A DNA stretch of 64,000 nt from Nocardioides sp. URHA0032 (GTDB lineage: Bacteria; Actinomycetota; Actinomycetes; Propionibacteriales; Nocardioidaceae): NCBI RefSeq assembly GCF_000620645.1, contig NZ_KK211160.1, positions 62,001 to 126,000 on the forward strand. Direction: 5' to 3'. Numbering within the stretch: the first letter of the stretch is position 1; every line of letters begins with the position of its first letter. Both the position numbers and the translations under genes were made by a program. Positions 33,958 to 41,438 of this stretch are shown piece after piece. The notes beneath the pieces are model-generated. The model was not told the origin of the DNA. It saw only the letters and a program-made list of their open reading frames with translations, and ran no database searches.

Positions 33958-34596
33958 GTGAGCGAACCAGCCGACGGCGCAGTCGTGGCAGCGAGCGTCC
34001 TGCTGCGCCGGGGCCGACTGCTGGAGGGTGCGACCCTGGCGTGGAACGTCACCGGTGTCGCCGTGCTCGCGGTCGCCGCCATCGAGGCCCGGTCCGTCGC
34101 GCTCGCCGGCTTCGGGCTCGACTCGCTGGTGGAGATCGGGGCCAGCGCGGTCGTCCTCTGGGAGCTGTCGGGGACGGGGGAGCAGCGGCAGCGACGGGCC
34201 CTCGGCCTGATCAGGGCGGCGTTCGTCGCGCTGGCGGCCTACCTGGCGGTGCAGAGCCTGGTCGTCCTGCTGTCCGGCTCGCGCCCGGAGCACAGCCCGG
34301 CCGGCATCGCGTGGACGGCCCTCACTGGACTGGCGATGTTTGCGCTCGCGGCCGGCAAGCTCCGGGCCGGTCTCGGCCTCGGGAATCCGGTCCTCACCCA
34401 CGAGGCAGCGGTGACGGTCGTGGACGGGCTGCTGGCCGTCGCGGTGCTCGTCGGCCTCGTGCTGAATGCTGCTCTCGGCTGGTGGTGGGCCGACCCCCTC
34501 GCCGCCCTGGTGATCGTCTCCTACGCGATCCGGGAGGCGCGCAGCATCACCCGCGACCTCACGCCGGTGGCAGCTGGGCGCGAAGTCCCGCGATGA
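33958..34596 (+). CDS. Cation-diffusion-facilitator-like membrane transporter
   Basis: A 212-residue protein with about six transmembrane helices and CDF features: an early helix with TGVAVLAVAAIEARSVALAGFGLDSLVEIG (in parts, the Asp-containing helix 2) and the helix-5 motif HEAAVTVVDGLLAVAV before WWWADPLAAL. The usual second Asp and the cytosolic domain of large CDF exporters are reduced, so it belongs to the short cation-transporter group; metal unknown. TACGGT six nt before the GTG marks a leaderless start. Its end overlaps the convergent TetR gene by 38 nt. Confidence 0.75.
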   Translation: MSEPADGAVVAASVLLRRGRLLEGATLAWNVTGVAVLAVAAIEARSVALAGFGLDSLVEIGASAVVLWELSGTGEQRQRRALGLIRAAFVALAAYLAVQSLVVLLSGSRPEHSPAGIAWTALTGLAMFALAAGKLRAGLGLGNPVLTHEAAVTVVDGLLAVAVLVGLVLNAALGWWWADPLAALVIVSYAIREARSITRDLTPVAAGREVPR

Positions 34597-35170
34597 GGGT
34601 CTCCACCCCGAACGCCCAGACGTACTCGTAGTCGGGCACGTCGCTCGCGACCGAGCGCACGAGTGGGAACGACGCAGCCGGGAGCTGGTCGAGCTGGGTC
34701 TCGAGGAGCTCGCCCCGCGCGACCATGCTGCGCTCCATCCCGATCATCAGCGCCAGGTACGACGCGGCCTTGATCGCCGCGAAGCCGTTCGCGGCACTGA
34801 AGCCGGCCTCGGCGAACGCCGCGAGCCCGATCTCGAAGGACGCGGTCGCCCGCGCACCCTGCACCGGGCGCTGCCGCAGCGCGTGGAAGGCGCCGGGGTG
34901 GGTCGCCGCGATGCCGACGACCCCGTCGACGAACCGTCGTACCCACTCGTCCCACGTCACCGGGCCGGTCGGCAGCTTGGCCTCGTCGAGCAGCAGCTCG
35001 ACGAGCCCGTCCGTCACCGCGTCGCGGGTGGGGACGTGGTTGTAGAGGGACGTCACGTGGACCCCCAGCTCGCCCGCGATCTTGCGGAGCGTCACCGCGT
35101 CGGGGCCGTCGCGATCGGCGAGCCGGACCGCGGTCCGGAGGATCCGCTCCCGCGTCAGTGCCATCTCCAC
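34559..35170 (-). CDS. TetR family regulator (TetR_C tetracycline-repressor type)
   Basis: A 203-residue regulator. The HTH (about residues 6-50) reads RERILRTAVRLADRDGPDAVTLRKIAGELGVHVTSLYNHV, here one of the clearest TetR domains in the window, and the C-terminal half is the ligand domain. The start is GTG 35170 or ATG 35164. It is divergent from a serine hydrolase gene, and two copies of ACCTAC-N3-GTAGGT lie in the 73-nt intergenic region, so it very likely represses the hydrolase and itself. Confidence 0.88.
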   Translation of the reverse strand: MEMALTRERILRTAVRLADRDGPDAVTLRKIAGELGVHVTSLYNHVPTRDAVTDGLVELLLDEAKLPTGPVTWDEWVRRFVDGVVGIAATHPGAFHALRQRPVQGARATASFEIGLAAFAEAGFSAANGFAAIKAASYLALMIGMERSMVARGELLETQLDQLPAASFPLVRSVASDVPDYEYVWAFGVETLIAGLRAQLPPA

Positions 35171-35182
35171 CCTCGCTGCCTC

Positions 35183-35227
35183 TTGACAAACCTACGGCGT
35201 AGGTTAACGCTTACCTACACCGTAGGT
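35183..35227. promoter_or_regulatory. Two TetR operators overlapping a divergent promoter
   Basis: AACCTACGGCGTAGGTT (35189-35205) and ACCTACACCGTAGGT (35213-35227) are two palindromes of the form ACCTAC-N3-GTAGGT. TTGACA (35183-35188) is a consensus -35 box for the rightward hydrolase gene; the first operator exactly fills the 17-nt spacer before AACGCT (35206-35211). Binding would occlude RNA polymerase in both directions. Confidence 0.8.
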
Positions 35228-35243
35228 CACCCCAGGAGGAACC

Positions 35244-36638
35244 GTGTCGTTCACGCAGGCCGAGCTCGAGAAGAAGCTGGCAGAGCTCATCGACAGTCAT
35301 CACGTCCCCGGCGCCCAGCTCGCGGTGCTCGACGGCGACGAGATCACCGAGGTGACGGCGGGCGTCCTCAGCATCCGCACCGGCAGCCCGGTCACCACCG
35401 ACGCGCTGTTCCTGCCGGGGTCCATCGGCAAGCTCTACACGGCCACCCTGGTGCTGATGCTCGTCGACGAGGGGCTGATCGACCTCGAACGTCCGGTGAA
35501 GACCTACCTCCCCGACTTCGAGGTCCGCGACGAGCACGCCCGCGACACCGTGACCGTGCGCGACCTGCTGCGGCACGCCAGCGGCTTCGACGGTGACGTC
35601 TTCATCGACACCGGCCGCGGCGACGACGCGCTCCCGCGCTACATGAAGGAGATCGTCGACCTGCCGCAGATCTGTGAGCCCGGCAAGATCTGGAGCTACA
35701 GCAACAGCGGCTTCTCGATCCTCGGCCGCCTGGTCGAGGTCGTCGCGGACACGGTCTTCGAGACGGCGCTGCGCGACCGGCTGCTCGGCCCGCTCGGCCT
35801 GAAGCACTCCGTGGTCTTCCCCGAGGACGCGATCCCGCACCCCCTCTCCGTCGGCCACGAGGCCGACCCGGAGAACCCGGACGCCCTGCGGGTCAGCGAC
35901 CCGTGGGGGCTCTACCGGTCGTGCGGGCCGATGGGCGCCTCCCTGGTGGCCAGCGCCGGCGACGTGCTTCGGTTCGCGCTGCTCCACCTGGACGGCGGCG
36001 TGGCCGCGGACGGCACCCGCCTGCTCTCCGCCGACATCGTGGCCGCCGCCCAGGAGCCGCAGATCAGGCTGGTCGACGACACCGTGCTCGGCGAGGCCTG
36101 GGGGCTCGGCTGGATCCTGGACCACTTCGGTGACGTGCAGGTGATCGGGCACGACGGCAACTCGCTGGGCCAGAACGCGTTCATGCGGGTCGCCCCCGAG
36201 CAGCGGTTCGGCTTCTGCCTGCAGACCAACGTGGAGAGCGCGCTGTCGATGTACCGCGAGCTGGCCGGCTGGCTGTTCCAGGAGCGGCTCGGGGTCGAGC
36301 CGCGCCAGGACCCCGAGCGCCTCGCGTCGACGGTCGTCCCCGACCCGGGGCGGTACGCCGGCACCTACCAGCGCTCCGGCCTGGTCTTCGACATCGCCGC
36401 GGCCGCCGACGGCTCCCTGGTCGCGAGCATCAAGGCGTCGCACGCCGCCGCAGAGATGCAGAACCTGCCCCCGATGGAGGAGCTCCCGCTCGTCCCGGTC
36501 GCGGTGGACGACTCGTTCCTGCTCAAGCTGCCGATCGCCGACAGCGAGCTGCTCGCTGTCTTCTTCAACCCCGACGACGGGTCGGCCGCTCCGTCGTACC
36601 TGCACTTTGGCGGTCGGGCCCACAAGCGGGTCGGCTGA
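35244..36638 (+). CDS. Serine hydrolase (beta-lactamase / class C-like, PBP4 family)
   Basis: A 464-residue serine hydrolase with the three active-site motifs: SxxK in FLPGSIGKLYTATL, YxN in WSYSNSGFSILGR, and HxG in VIGHDGNSLGQNAF. It lacks a signal peptide, so it is probably a cytoplasmic esterase or peptidase of the CubicO/EstB type rather than a resistance enzyme; the last 120 residues form an extra beta domain. AGGAGG precedes the GTG start. It is divergent from a TetR gene with clear operators, so it is probably induced by the regulator's ligand, likely related to the substrate. Confidence 0.88.
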   Translation: MSFTQAELEKKLAELIDSHHVPGAQLAVLDGDEITEVTAGVLSIRTGSPVTTDALFLPGSIGKLYTATLVLMLVDEGLIDLERPVKTYLPDFEVRDEHARDTVTVRDLLRHASGFDGDVFIDTGRGDDALPRYMKEIVDLPQICEPGKIWSYSNSGFSILGRLVEVVADTVFETALRDRLLGPLGLKHSVVFPEDAIPHPLSVGHEADPENPDALRVSDPWGLYRSCGPMGASLVASAGDVLRFALLHLDGGVAADGTRLLSADIVAAAQEPQIRLVDDTVLGEAWGLGWILDHFGDVQVIGHDGNSLGQNAFMRVAPEQRFGFCLQTNVESALSMYRELAGWLFQERLGVEPRQDPERLASTVVPDPGRYAGTYQRSGLVFDIAAAADGSLVASIKASHAAAEMQNLPPMEELPLVPVAVDDSFLLKLPIADSELLAVFFNPDDGSAAPSYLHFGGRAHKRVG

Positions 36639-36648
36639 GGGTACGGCC

Positions 36649-37236
36649 TCAGGCTCGCGGGCCGGCGACGTAGTCGCGCAACCCGGACATCGCGTCGTCG
36701 AGCAGGACGGCGAGGTCGGCGTCCGGGTCCGCGAGCCAGCCCTCGTAGGCCGAGAGGGCCAGCGCGAGGGACACGTTGCCGACCGTGCGCGGCAGCAGGT
36801 CGTCCGGGGAGCGGCCGAGGCTGGCCGCGACGTGCTCGGCGATCACGGCCCGCCACGCGGCGTACCGGAGCACGGAGTGGGCCTGGAGGGCGGGGGTCTC
36901 CAGGATCAGCCGCATCCGCTCCCGATGGCTCGGTCGCGCGTCGGGCGGGAACTCGTTGAACCGCTGCACGGCGCGGTGCACCGCCACGTGCAGGGGGAGC
37001 TCCCGGGGCATCTCCGCGAGGATCGCCCGGAAGCCGTCCAGGGTGCGGTCGAACTGGCCCCACGGGATGTCGTTCTTCGACTCGAAGTAGCGGAACAGGG
37101 TGCGCCGGCCGACGCCGACCCCGGCCGCGATGTCGGCCATCGTCACGTCGTCGAAACCGCGCTCGGCGAACAGCCGGAAGGCCACCCGCTCGATCTCCGC
37201 GTGGCTGGTCGCGACCGGGCGACCGCGACTGCTCAT
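36649..37236 (-). CDS. mftR: Mycofactocin system TetR-type regulator MftR
   Basis: A 195-residue TetR regulator with HTH RVAFRLFAERGFDDVTMADIAAGVGVGRRTLFRYFESK, given in parts as about residues 18-55, and the WGQFDRTLDGFRAILAEMP segment that is characteristic of MftR. In mycobacteria MftR represses the mft operon and is released by long-chain acyl-CoA. It is divergent from mftA as in other mycofactocin loci. TAGGGT six nt before the ATG marks a leaderless start. Its 3' end nearly abuts the convergent serine hydrolase gene. Confidence 0.92.
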   Translation of the reverse strand: MSSRGRPVATSHAEIERVAFRLFAERGFDDVTMADIAAGVGVGRRTLFRYFESKNDIPWGQFDRTLDGFRAILAEMPRELPLHVAVHRAVQRFNEFPPDARPSHRERMRLILETPALQAHSVLRYAAWRAVIAEHVAASLGRSPDDLLPRTVGNVSLALALSAYEGWLADPDADLAVLLDDAMSGLRDYVAGPRA

Positions 37237-37273
37237 GCCTCGACCCTATCTTTGTGGCGCTGGGTGCCATTAG

Positions 37274-37289
37274 TGTGGCCGGCACCACA
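37274..37289. promoter_or_regulatory. Candidate operator in the mftR-mftA intergenic region
   Basis: TGTGG-CCGGCA-CCACA is a perfect five-bp inverted repeat 22 nt before mftA and next to the TAGTGT -10-like element (37271-37276). It is the best symmetric site in the 74-nt gap, and so a candidate MftR site. Short, therefore uncertain. Confidence 0.35.
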
Positions 37290-37310
37290 TCCGATGTCGA
37301 GGAGGCTGCC

Positions 37311-37403
37311 ATGGACCCGGACCGGGAGAACCAGAACGACGAGCTCGTCGCCGAGGACCTGATCGAGGAGGTCTCGATCGACGGCATGTGCGGCGTCTAC
37401 TGA
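37311..37403 (+). CDS. mftA: Mycofactocin precursor peptide MftA
   Basis: A 30-residue precursor ending VSIDGMCGVY, the almost invariant MftA C-terminus. The terminal Val-Tyr is the core that MftC decarboxylates and cross-links; the acidic leader (DELVAEDLIEEV) is bound by MftB. GAGGAGG precedes the ATG. Too short for standard gene calling, but unambiguous from its tail and position before mftB. Confidence 0.97.
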   Translation: MDPDRENQNDELVAEDLIEEVSIDGMCGVY

Positions 37404-37404
37404 G

Positions 37405-37692
37405 ATGGACCTCGACGAGCTTGGCCTGGACCAGGCCTGGGCGCTGTCGCCGTCGGTGGCGCTGCGCCCGGAGCCGTTCGGGGCGCTGGCCTACCACTTC
37501 GGGAACCGGAAGCTGATCTTCCTCAAGCGCCCCGAGCTGGTCGCCGTCGTCCGCGGGCTCGGGGCCGTCGGCGGTGATGGATCGGTCCGGTCGGCCCTGG
37601 TGGCCGCGGGTGTCCCGGAGGCCGGGTGGCCGGCGTACCTCGCCGCGCTCGAGGGCCTCGCCGCCTCCGACATGATCGCCAGGGTGGCCTGA
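37405..37692 (+). CDS. mftB: Mycofactocin biosynthesis chaperone MftB
   Basis: A 95-residue RRE-type peptide chaperone that delivers MftA to the radical SAM enzyme. The family block WALSPSVALRPEPFGALAYHFGNRKLIFLK is clear at residues 12-41. It starts one nt after the mftA stop and overlaps mftC by one nt (TGATG), so the three genes are translationally coupled. Confidence 0.95.
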   Translation: MDLDELGLDQAWALSPSVALRPEPFGALAYHFGNRKLIFLKRPELVAVVRGLGAVGGDGSVRSALVAAGVPEAGWPAYLAALEGLAASDMIARVA

Positions 37693-38873
37693 TGAAGCTG
37701 GTCGAGCACTTCGAGTCGGGGCTGGACGCACCCATCTGCCTGACCTGGGAGCTGACCTATGCGTGCAACCTCGAGTGCGCGCACTGCCTCTCCTCGTCGG
37801 GCCGGCGTGACCCGCGCGAGCTGACCACCGAGCAGTGCGAGGCGGTCATCGACGAGCTCCAGCGGATGCAGGTGTTCTACGTGAACATCGGCGGCGGCGA
37901 GCCGACGATCCGGCCGGACTTCTGGCACCTGCTCGAGTACGCCGTCGACCACCAGGTCGGCGTGAAGTTCTCGACCAACGGCGTGCGGATCACCCCCGAG
38001 CGCGCCGCGTTCCTGGCCTCTCCCGCGTGCGGGGGCTACGTCGACGTGCAGATCTCGCTCGACGGCGCGACGGCCGAGGTCAACGACTACGTGCGCGGTC
38101 CGGGGTCCTACGACACCGCGATCACGGCGCTGCGGAACCTGCGCGACGCGGGCTTCACGGACGCGAAGATCAGCGTGGTCTGCACGCGCCAGAACATCGG
38201 CCAGCTGGACGAGTTCCAGGCGCTCGCGGACGAGTACGGCGCCACCCTGCGCCTGACCCGGCTCCGCCCGTCGGGTCGTGGCGCCGACGTGTGGGACGAG
38301 CTGCACCCGCTCCCGGAGCAGCAGCGCGAGCTCTACGACTGGCTGAGAGGTTGGGGCGAGGGCGTACTGACCGGCGACTCGTTCTTCCACCTGGCAGGGT
38401 TCGGTGAGTCGCTGCCGGGGCTCAACCTCTGCGGCGCGGGCCGCGTGGTCTGCCTGATCGACCCGGTGGGCGACGTGTACGCCTGCCCGTTCGCGATCCA
38501 CGACAACTTCCTCGCCGGCAACCTGCTGACCGGCGGTGGGTTCCAGCAGGTCTGGCAGCACTCGCCGCTGTTCGAGGACCTCCGCTCGCCGCAGACCGGC
38601 GGTGCCTGCACGCAGTGCGCGCACTACGACGCCTGCCGGGGTGGCTGCATGGCCGCGAAGTTCTTCACGGGCCTGCCGCTCGACGGCCCGGATCCCGAGT
38701 GCGTCCAGGGGTACGGCGAGGCTGCTCTCGCCGGGAGCAGGACGATCCCGGCCGGGTCGCAGGACCACTCCAAGGCCGCGCCGACGCGCAACCAGCCGGT
38801 GATGCTGAAGCTGATGACCCGTCCGCCGGTCAGCGACTGCGCCGAGAGCCCCCTCGCCGGATGGACGCCGTGA
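37692..38873 (+). CDS. mftC: Mycofactocin radical SAM maturase MftC
   Basis: A 393-residue radical SAM protein. The SAM cluster motif is CNLECAHC near residue 23 (CxxxCxxC), followed by NIGGGEPTIRPDF. The SPASM region holds auxiliary-cluster cysteines in CLIDPVGDVYACPF and CTQCAHYDACRGGC. MftC first decarboxylates the C-terminal Tyr of MftA and then forms a C-C bond to Val. The start overlaps the mftB stop, and the C-terminal tail overlaps mftD. Confidence 0.97.
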   Translation: MKLVEHFESGLDAPICLTWELTYACNLECAHCLSSSGRRDPRELTTEQCEAVIDELQRMQVFYVNIGGGEPTIRPDFWHLLEYAVDHQVGVKFSTNGVRITPERAAFLASPACGGYVDVQISLDGATAEVNDYVRGPGSYDTAITALRNLRDAGFTDAKISVVCTRQNIGQLDEFQALADEYGATLRLTRLRPSGRGADVWDELHPLPEQQRELYDWLRGWGEGVLTGDSFFHLAGFGESLPGLNLCGAGRVVCLIDPVGDVYACPFAIHDNFLAGNLLTGGGFQQVWQHSPLFEDLRSPQTGGACTQCAHYDACRGGCMAAKFFTGLPLDGPDPECVQGYGEAALAGSRTIPAGSQDHSKAAPTRNQPVMLKLMTRPPVSDCAESPLAGWTP

Positions 38874-40078
38874 CCCGGCCGTCCTGGGCAGAGAACCCCT
38901 GGCGGCAGAACCCCTGGTTCGAGTCGGTCGCGGTCGCGCAGCGCCGGGCGCAGAAGCGGCTGCCGTCCCCGGTGTACGCCGCGCTGCTTGCCGGCTCCGA
39001 GCGCGGCCAGACCGTCCGCGACAACCAGGCTGCGTTCACGGAGCTCGGGCTGCTCCCGCACGTCGCCGGCCAGCACGCCGAGCGGTCGATGACGCGGACG
39101 GTGCTCGGCCAGGAGGTCGCGCTGCCGGTGCTGATCTCGCCCACCGGCGTCCAGGCGGTGCACCCGGACGGCGAGGTCGCCGTGGCGCGCGCGGCAAACA
39201 ACCGCGGGACGTTGATGTGCCTGTCGAACTTCGCGTCCAAGCCGGTCGAGGAGGTCGTCGAGGCCTGCCCGCGCACGCTGTTCCAGATGTACTGGACCGG
39301 CGACCGGGACGTGATGGTCCAGCGGATGCAGCGGGCCCAGAAGGCCGGCGCGGTCGGTCTGATCGCCACGTTGGACTGGTCGTTCTCGATGGGCCGCGAC
39401 TGGGGCAGCCCCGAGATCCCCGAGAAGGTCGACCTCAAGACGATGGTGCGGATGGCGCCCAAGGTCGCCACGAAGCCGCGCTGGCTCTACGAGTTCGGCC
39501 GCACCGGGCACATCCCGGACCTGACCGCGCCCAACCTCGCGCCGCCCAACGGTCCCGCGCCGACGTTCTTCGGTGCGTACTACGAGTGGATGACCACGCC
39601 GCCGCCGTCGTGGGCGGACGTGGCCTGGATGCGGGAGCAGTGGGGCCGGATCAGCGGGACGCCGTTCCTGCTCAAGGGTGTCGCCCGGGTCGACGACGCC
39701 AAGCGGGCGGTCGACGCGGGAGTGGACGCGATCTCGGTGTCCAACCACGGCGGCAACAACCTGGACGGCACCCCGGCCGCGATCCGGCTGCTGCACCCGA
39801 TCGCGACCGCGGTCGGTGACCAGGTCGAGGTGCTCCTCGACGGCGGCGTACGCCGCGGCTCGGACGTCGTGAAGGCGCTCGCGCTGGGCGCCCGGGCGGT
39901 GCTCATCGGACGGGCCTACCTGTGGGGGCTGGCCGCGAACGGCCAGGCGGGCGTGGAGAACGTGCTCGACATCCTCCACGGCGGCATCGACTCCGCGCTG
40001 CTCGGTCTGGGCATCTCCTCGATCGACGAGCTGTCGCCCGAGTCGCTGCTCGTGCCCGACGGCTTCCACGTCCCATGA
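38861..40078 (+). CDS. mftD: Mycofactocin FMN-dependent dehydrogenase MftD
   Basis: A 405-residue lactate-dehydrogenase-like FMN enzyme that oxidatively deaminates the released AHDP to premycofactocin, giving the redox-active alpha-keto amide. Conserved parts are ENPWRQNPWFESVAVAQRRA, LISPTGVQAVHPDGE and the FMN/substrate block SVSNHGGNNLDGTPAA with the catalytic His. ATG 38861 overlaps mftC by 13 nt; GTG 38870 (four-nt overlap) is an equally good start. Confidence 0.95.
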   Translation: MDAVTRPSWAENPWRQNPWFESVAVAQRRAQKRLPSPVYAALLAGSERGQTVRDNQAAFTELGLLPHVAGQHAERSMTRTVLGQEVALPVLISPTGVQAVHPDGEVAVARAANNRGTLMCLSNFASKPVEEVVEACPRTLFQMYWTGDRDVMVQRMQRAQKAGAVGLIATLDWSFSMGRDWGSPEIPEKVDLKTMVRMAPKVATKPRWLYEFGRTGHIPDLTAPNLAPPNGPAPTFFGAYYEWMTTPPPSWADVAWMREQWGRISGTPFLLKGVARVDDAKRAVDAGVDAISVSNHGGNNLDGTPAAIRLLHPIATAVGDQVEVLLDGGVRRGSDVVKALALGARAVLIGRAYLWGLAANGQAGVENVLDILHGGIDSALLGLGISSIDELSPESLLVPDGFHVP

Positions 40079-40707
40079 GCTCGCTCGCCCGGGCCATCTC
40101 GGCCGAGACCGCCGGCGCCGGGCTGGTCCTGGTGCCGCTCGGCTCGACCGAGCAGCACGGCCCCCACCTGCCGCTGGACACCGACACCGTGATCGCCACC
40201 GCGGTCGCCCACGAGGTCGGCGCCGCGCTCGACGCGTGGGTGGCGCCGCCGGTCGCCTACGGCTCCAGCGGTGAGCACCAGTCCTTCCCCGGCACGGCGT
40301 CGGTCGGCACCGAGGCGCTCACCCACGTGCTCGTCGAGCTCGTCCGCTCGCTGCGCACCTGGGCGTCCCGGGTCGTCATCGTCAACGCCCACGGGGGCAA
40401 CGTCGCCGCGCTCACCGCCTCGGACGAGATCGAGTGGGTGGCCTGCGCGACCGAGGCGCATGACCTCCACGCCGGCATCACCGAGACCTCGCTGATGCTC
40501 CACCTGCGTCCGGAGTCCGTGCGGCTCGACGCCGCCGAGCCCGGGAACACCCAGCCGTTGAGCGAGATTCTCCCCGCGATGCTGGCCGGCGGCGTGGCCG
40601 CGGTGTCCCCGAACGGGGTGCTCGGCGACCCGGCCGGCGCGACGCCCGAGGAAGGTGCACGCGTGCTGCGGCACATGGTCGCGGAGATCGTGGAGCGGCT
40701 GACATGA
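40075..40707 (+). CDS. mftE: Mycofactocin precursor peptidase MftE (creatininase family)
   Basis: A 210-residue metallo-amidohydrolase of the creatininase family. Metal-binding residues lie in GSTEQHGPHLPLDTD and in VNAHGGNVAAL; a late glutamate is in ITETSLML. It releases the modified Val-Tyr as AHDP from the peptide. ATGA overlap with mftD on one side and with the SDR gene on the other places it firmly inside the operon. Confidence 0.95.
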   Translation: MSSLARAISAETAGAGLVLVPLGSTEQHGPHLPLDTDTVIATAVAHEVGAALDAWVAPPVAYGSSGEHQSFPGTASVGTEALTHVLVELVRSLRTWASRVVIVNAHGGNVAALTASDEIEWVACATEAHDLHAGITETSLMLHLRPESVRLDAAEPGNTQPLSEILPAMLAGGVAAVSPNGVLGDPAGATPEEGARVLRHMVAEIVERLT

Positions 40708-41438
40708 CCCGTCCGAGCAGGGTCGCGCTCGTCACCGGGGCCGCCGGCGGCATCGGGTCGGCGACCGTCAGAGCCCTTGCTGCACAGGGGTACGGCGTCG
40801 TCGGCCTCGATCTCCGCGAGGCTCCCGAAGCGGAGAACGCCGTGCACGTCGTCGGCGACGTCCGCGACCGCGAGGCCCAGCAGCACGCGGTGGACCTCGC
40901 CCTCGAGCGGTGGGGCCGTCTCGACGCCGCGGTCGCGGCGGCCGCGCTCATCGCCGGCGGCCACCCGCTCTGGGAGGCGCCCGACGGTGAGCTCACCGAG
41001 CTGCTCGAGGTCGACGTCCGTGGGGTCTGGAACACCGCGGCCACCGCCGTACCCGCCATGCTCGACGGCCCGGACCCGAGCGGCTGCCGGTTCGTCGCCG
41101 TGGCCTCGGCTGCGGGCAGCTACGGGCTCTACCACCTTGCGGCCTACTCCACCGCCAAGCACGCGGTCGTCGGTCTCGCGAAGGGGCTGGCTGCCGACCT
41201 GACCGCCACCGGCGTCACCGCGGTCGCGGTCTCGCCCGGCTCGACGCGCACCGACATGCTCGACGCCACCGCCGAGCTCTACGGCATCCCCGACCCGGTC
41301 GTCTTCACCTCGCACCAGCTGCTCCGCCGGCTGCTGGACCCCGAGGAGGTCGCGGCCACGATCGCCTTCTGCTGCTCGGTCGAGGGCGGGGTGCTCAACG
41401 GCAGCGTGGTGCACGCGGACGGCGGCTTCCGGCCATGA
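40704..41438 (+). CDS. Mycofactocin-coupled SDR oxidoreductase
   Basis: A 244-residue short-chain dehydrogenase with the NAD motif TGAAGGIGSA near residue 11, catalytic Ser in VASAAGSYG and YxxxK in AAYSTAKHAV. Members that sit in mft loci carry a non-exchangeable NAD(H) and pass electrons to mycofactocin instead of free NAD. The gene is inserted between mftE and mftF with ATGA overlaps on both sides, which supports that role. The alcohol substrate is unknown. Confidence 0.9.
   Translation: MTRPSRVALVTGAAGGIGSATVRALAAQGYGVVGLDLREAPEAENAVHVVGDVRDREAQQHAVDLALERWGRLDAAVAAAALIAGGHPLWEAPDGELTELLEVDVRGVWNTAATAVPAMLDGPDPSGCRFVAVASAAGSYGLYHLAAYSTAKHAVVGLAKGLAADLTATGVTAVAVSPGSTRTDMLDATAELYGIPDPVVFTSHQLLRRLLDPEEVAATIAFCCSVEGGVLNGSVVHADGGFRP

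Noticed and set aside
36635..36652. CTGAGG/CCTCAG inverted repeat between the serine hydrolase and mftR genes
   Set aside because: Only six bp; it may help end transcription, but is too short to call a terminator in this base composition.
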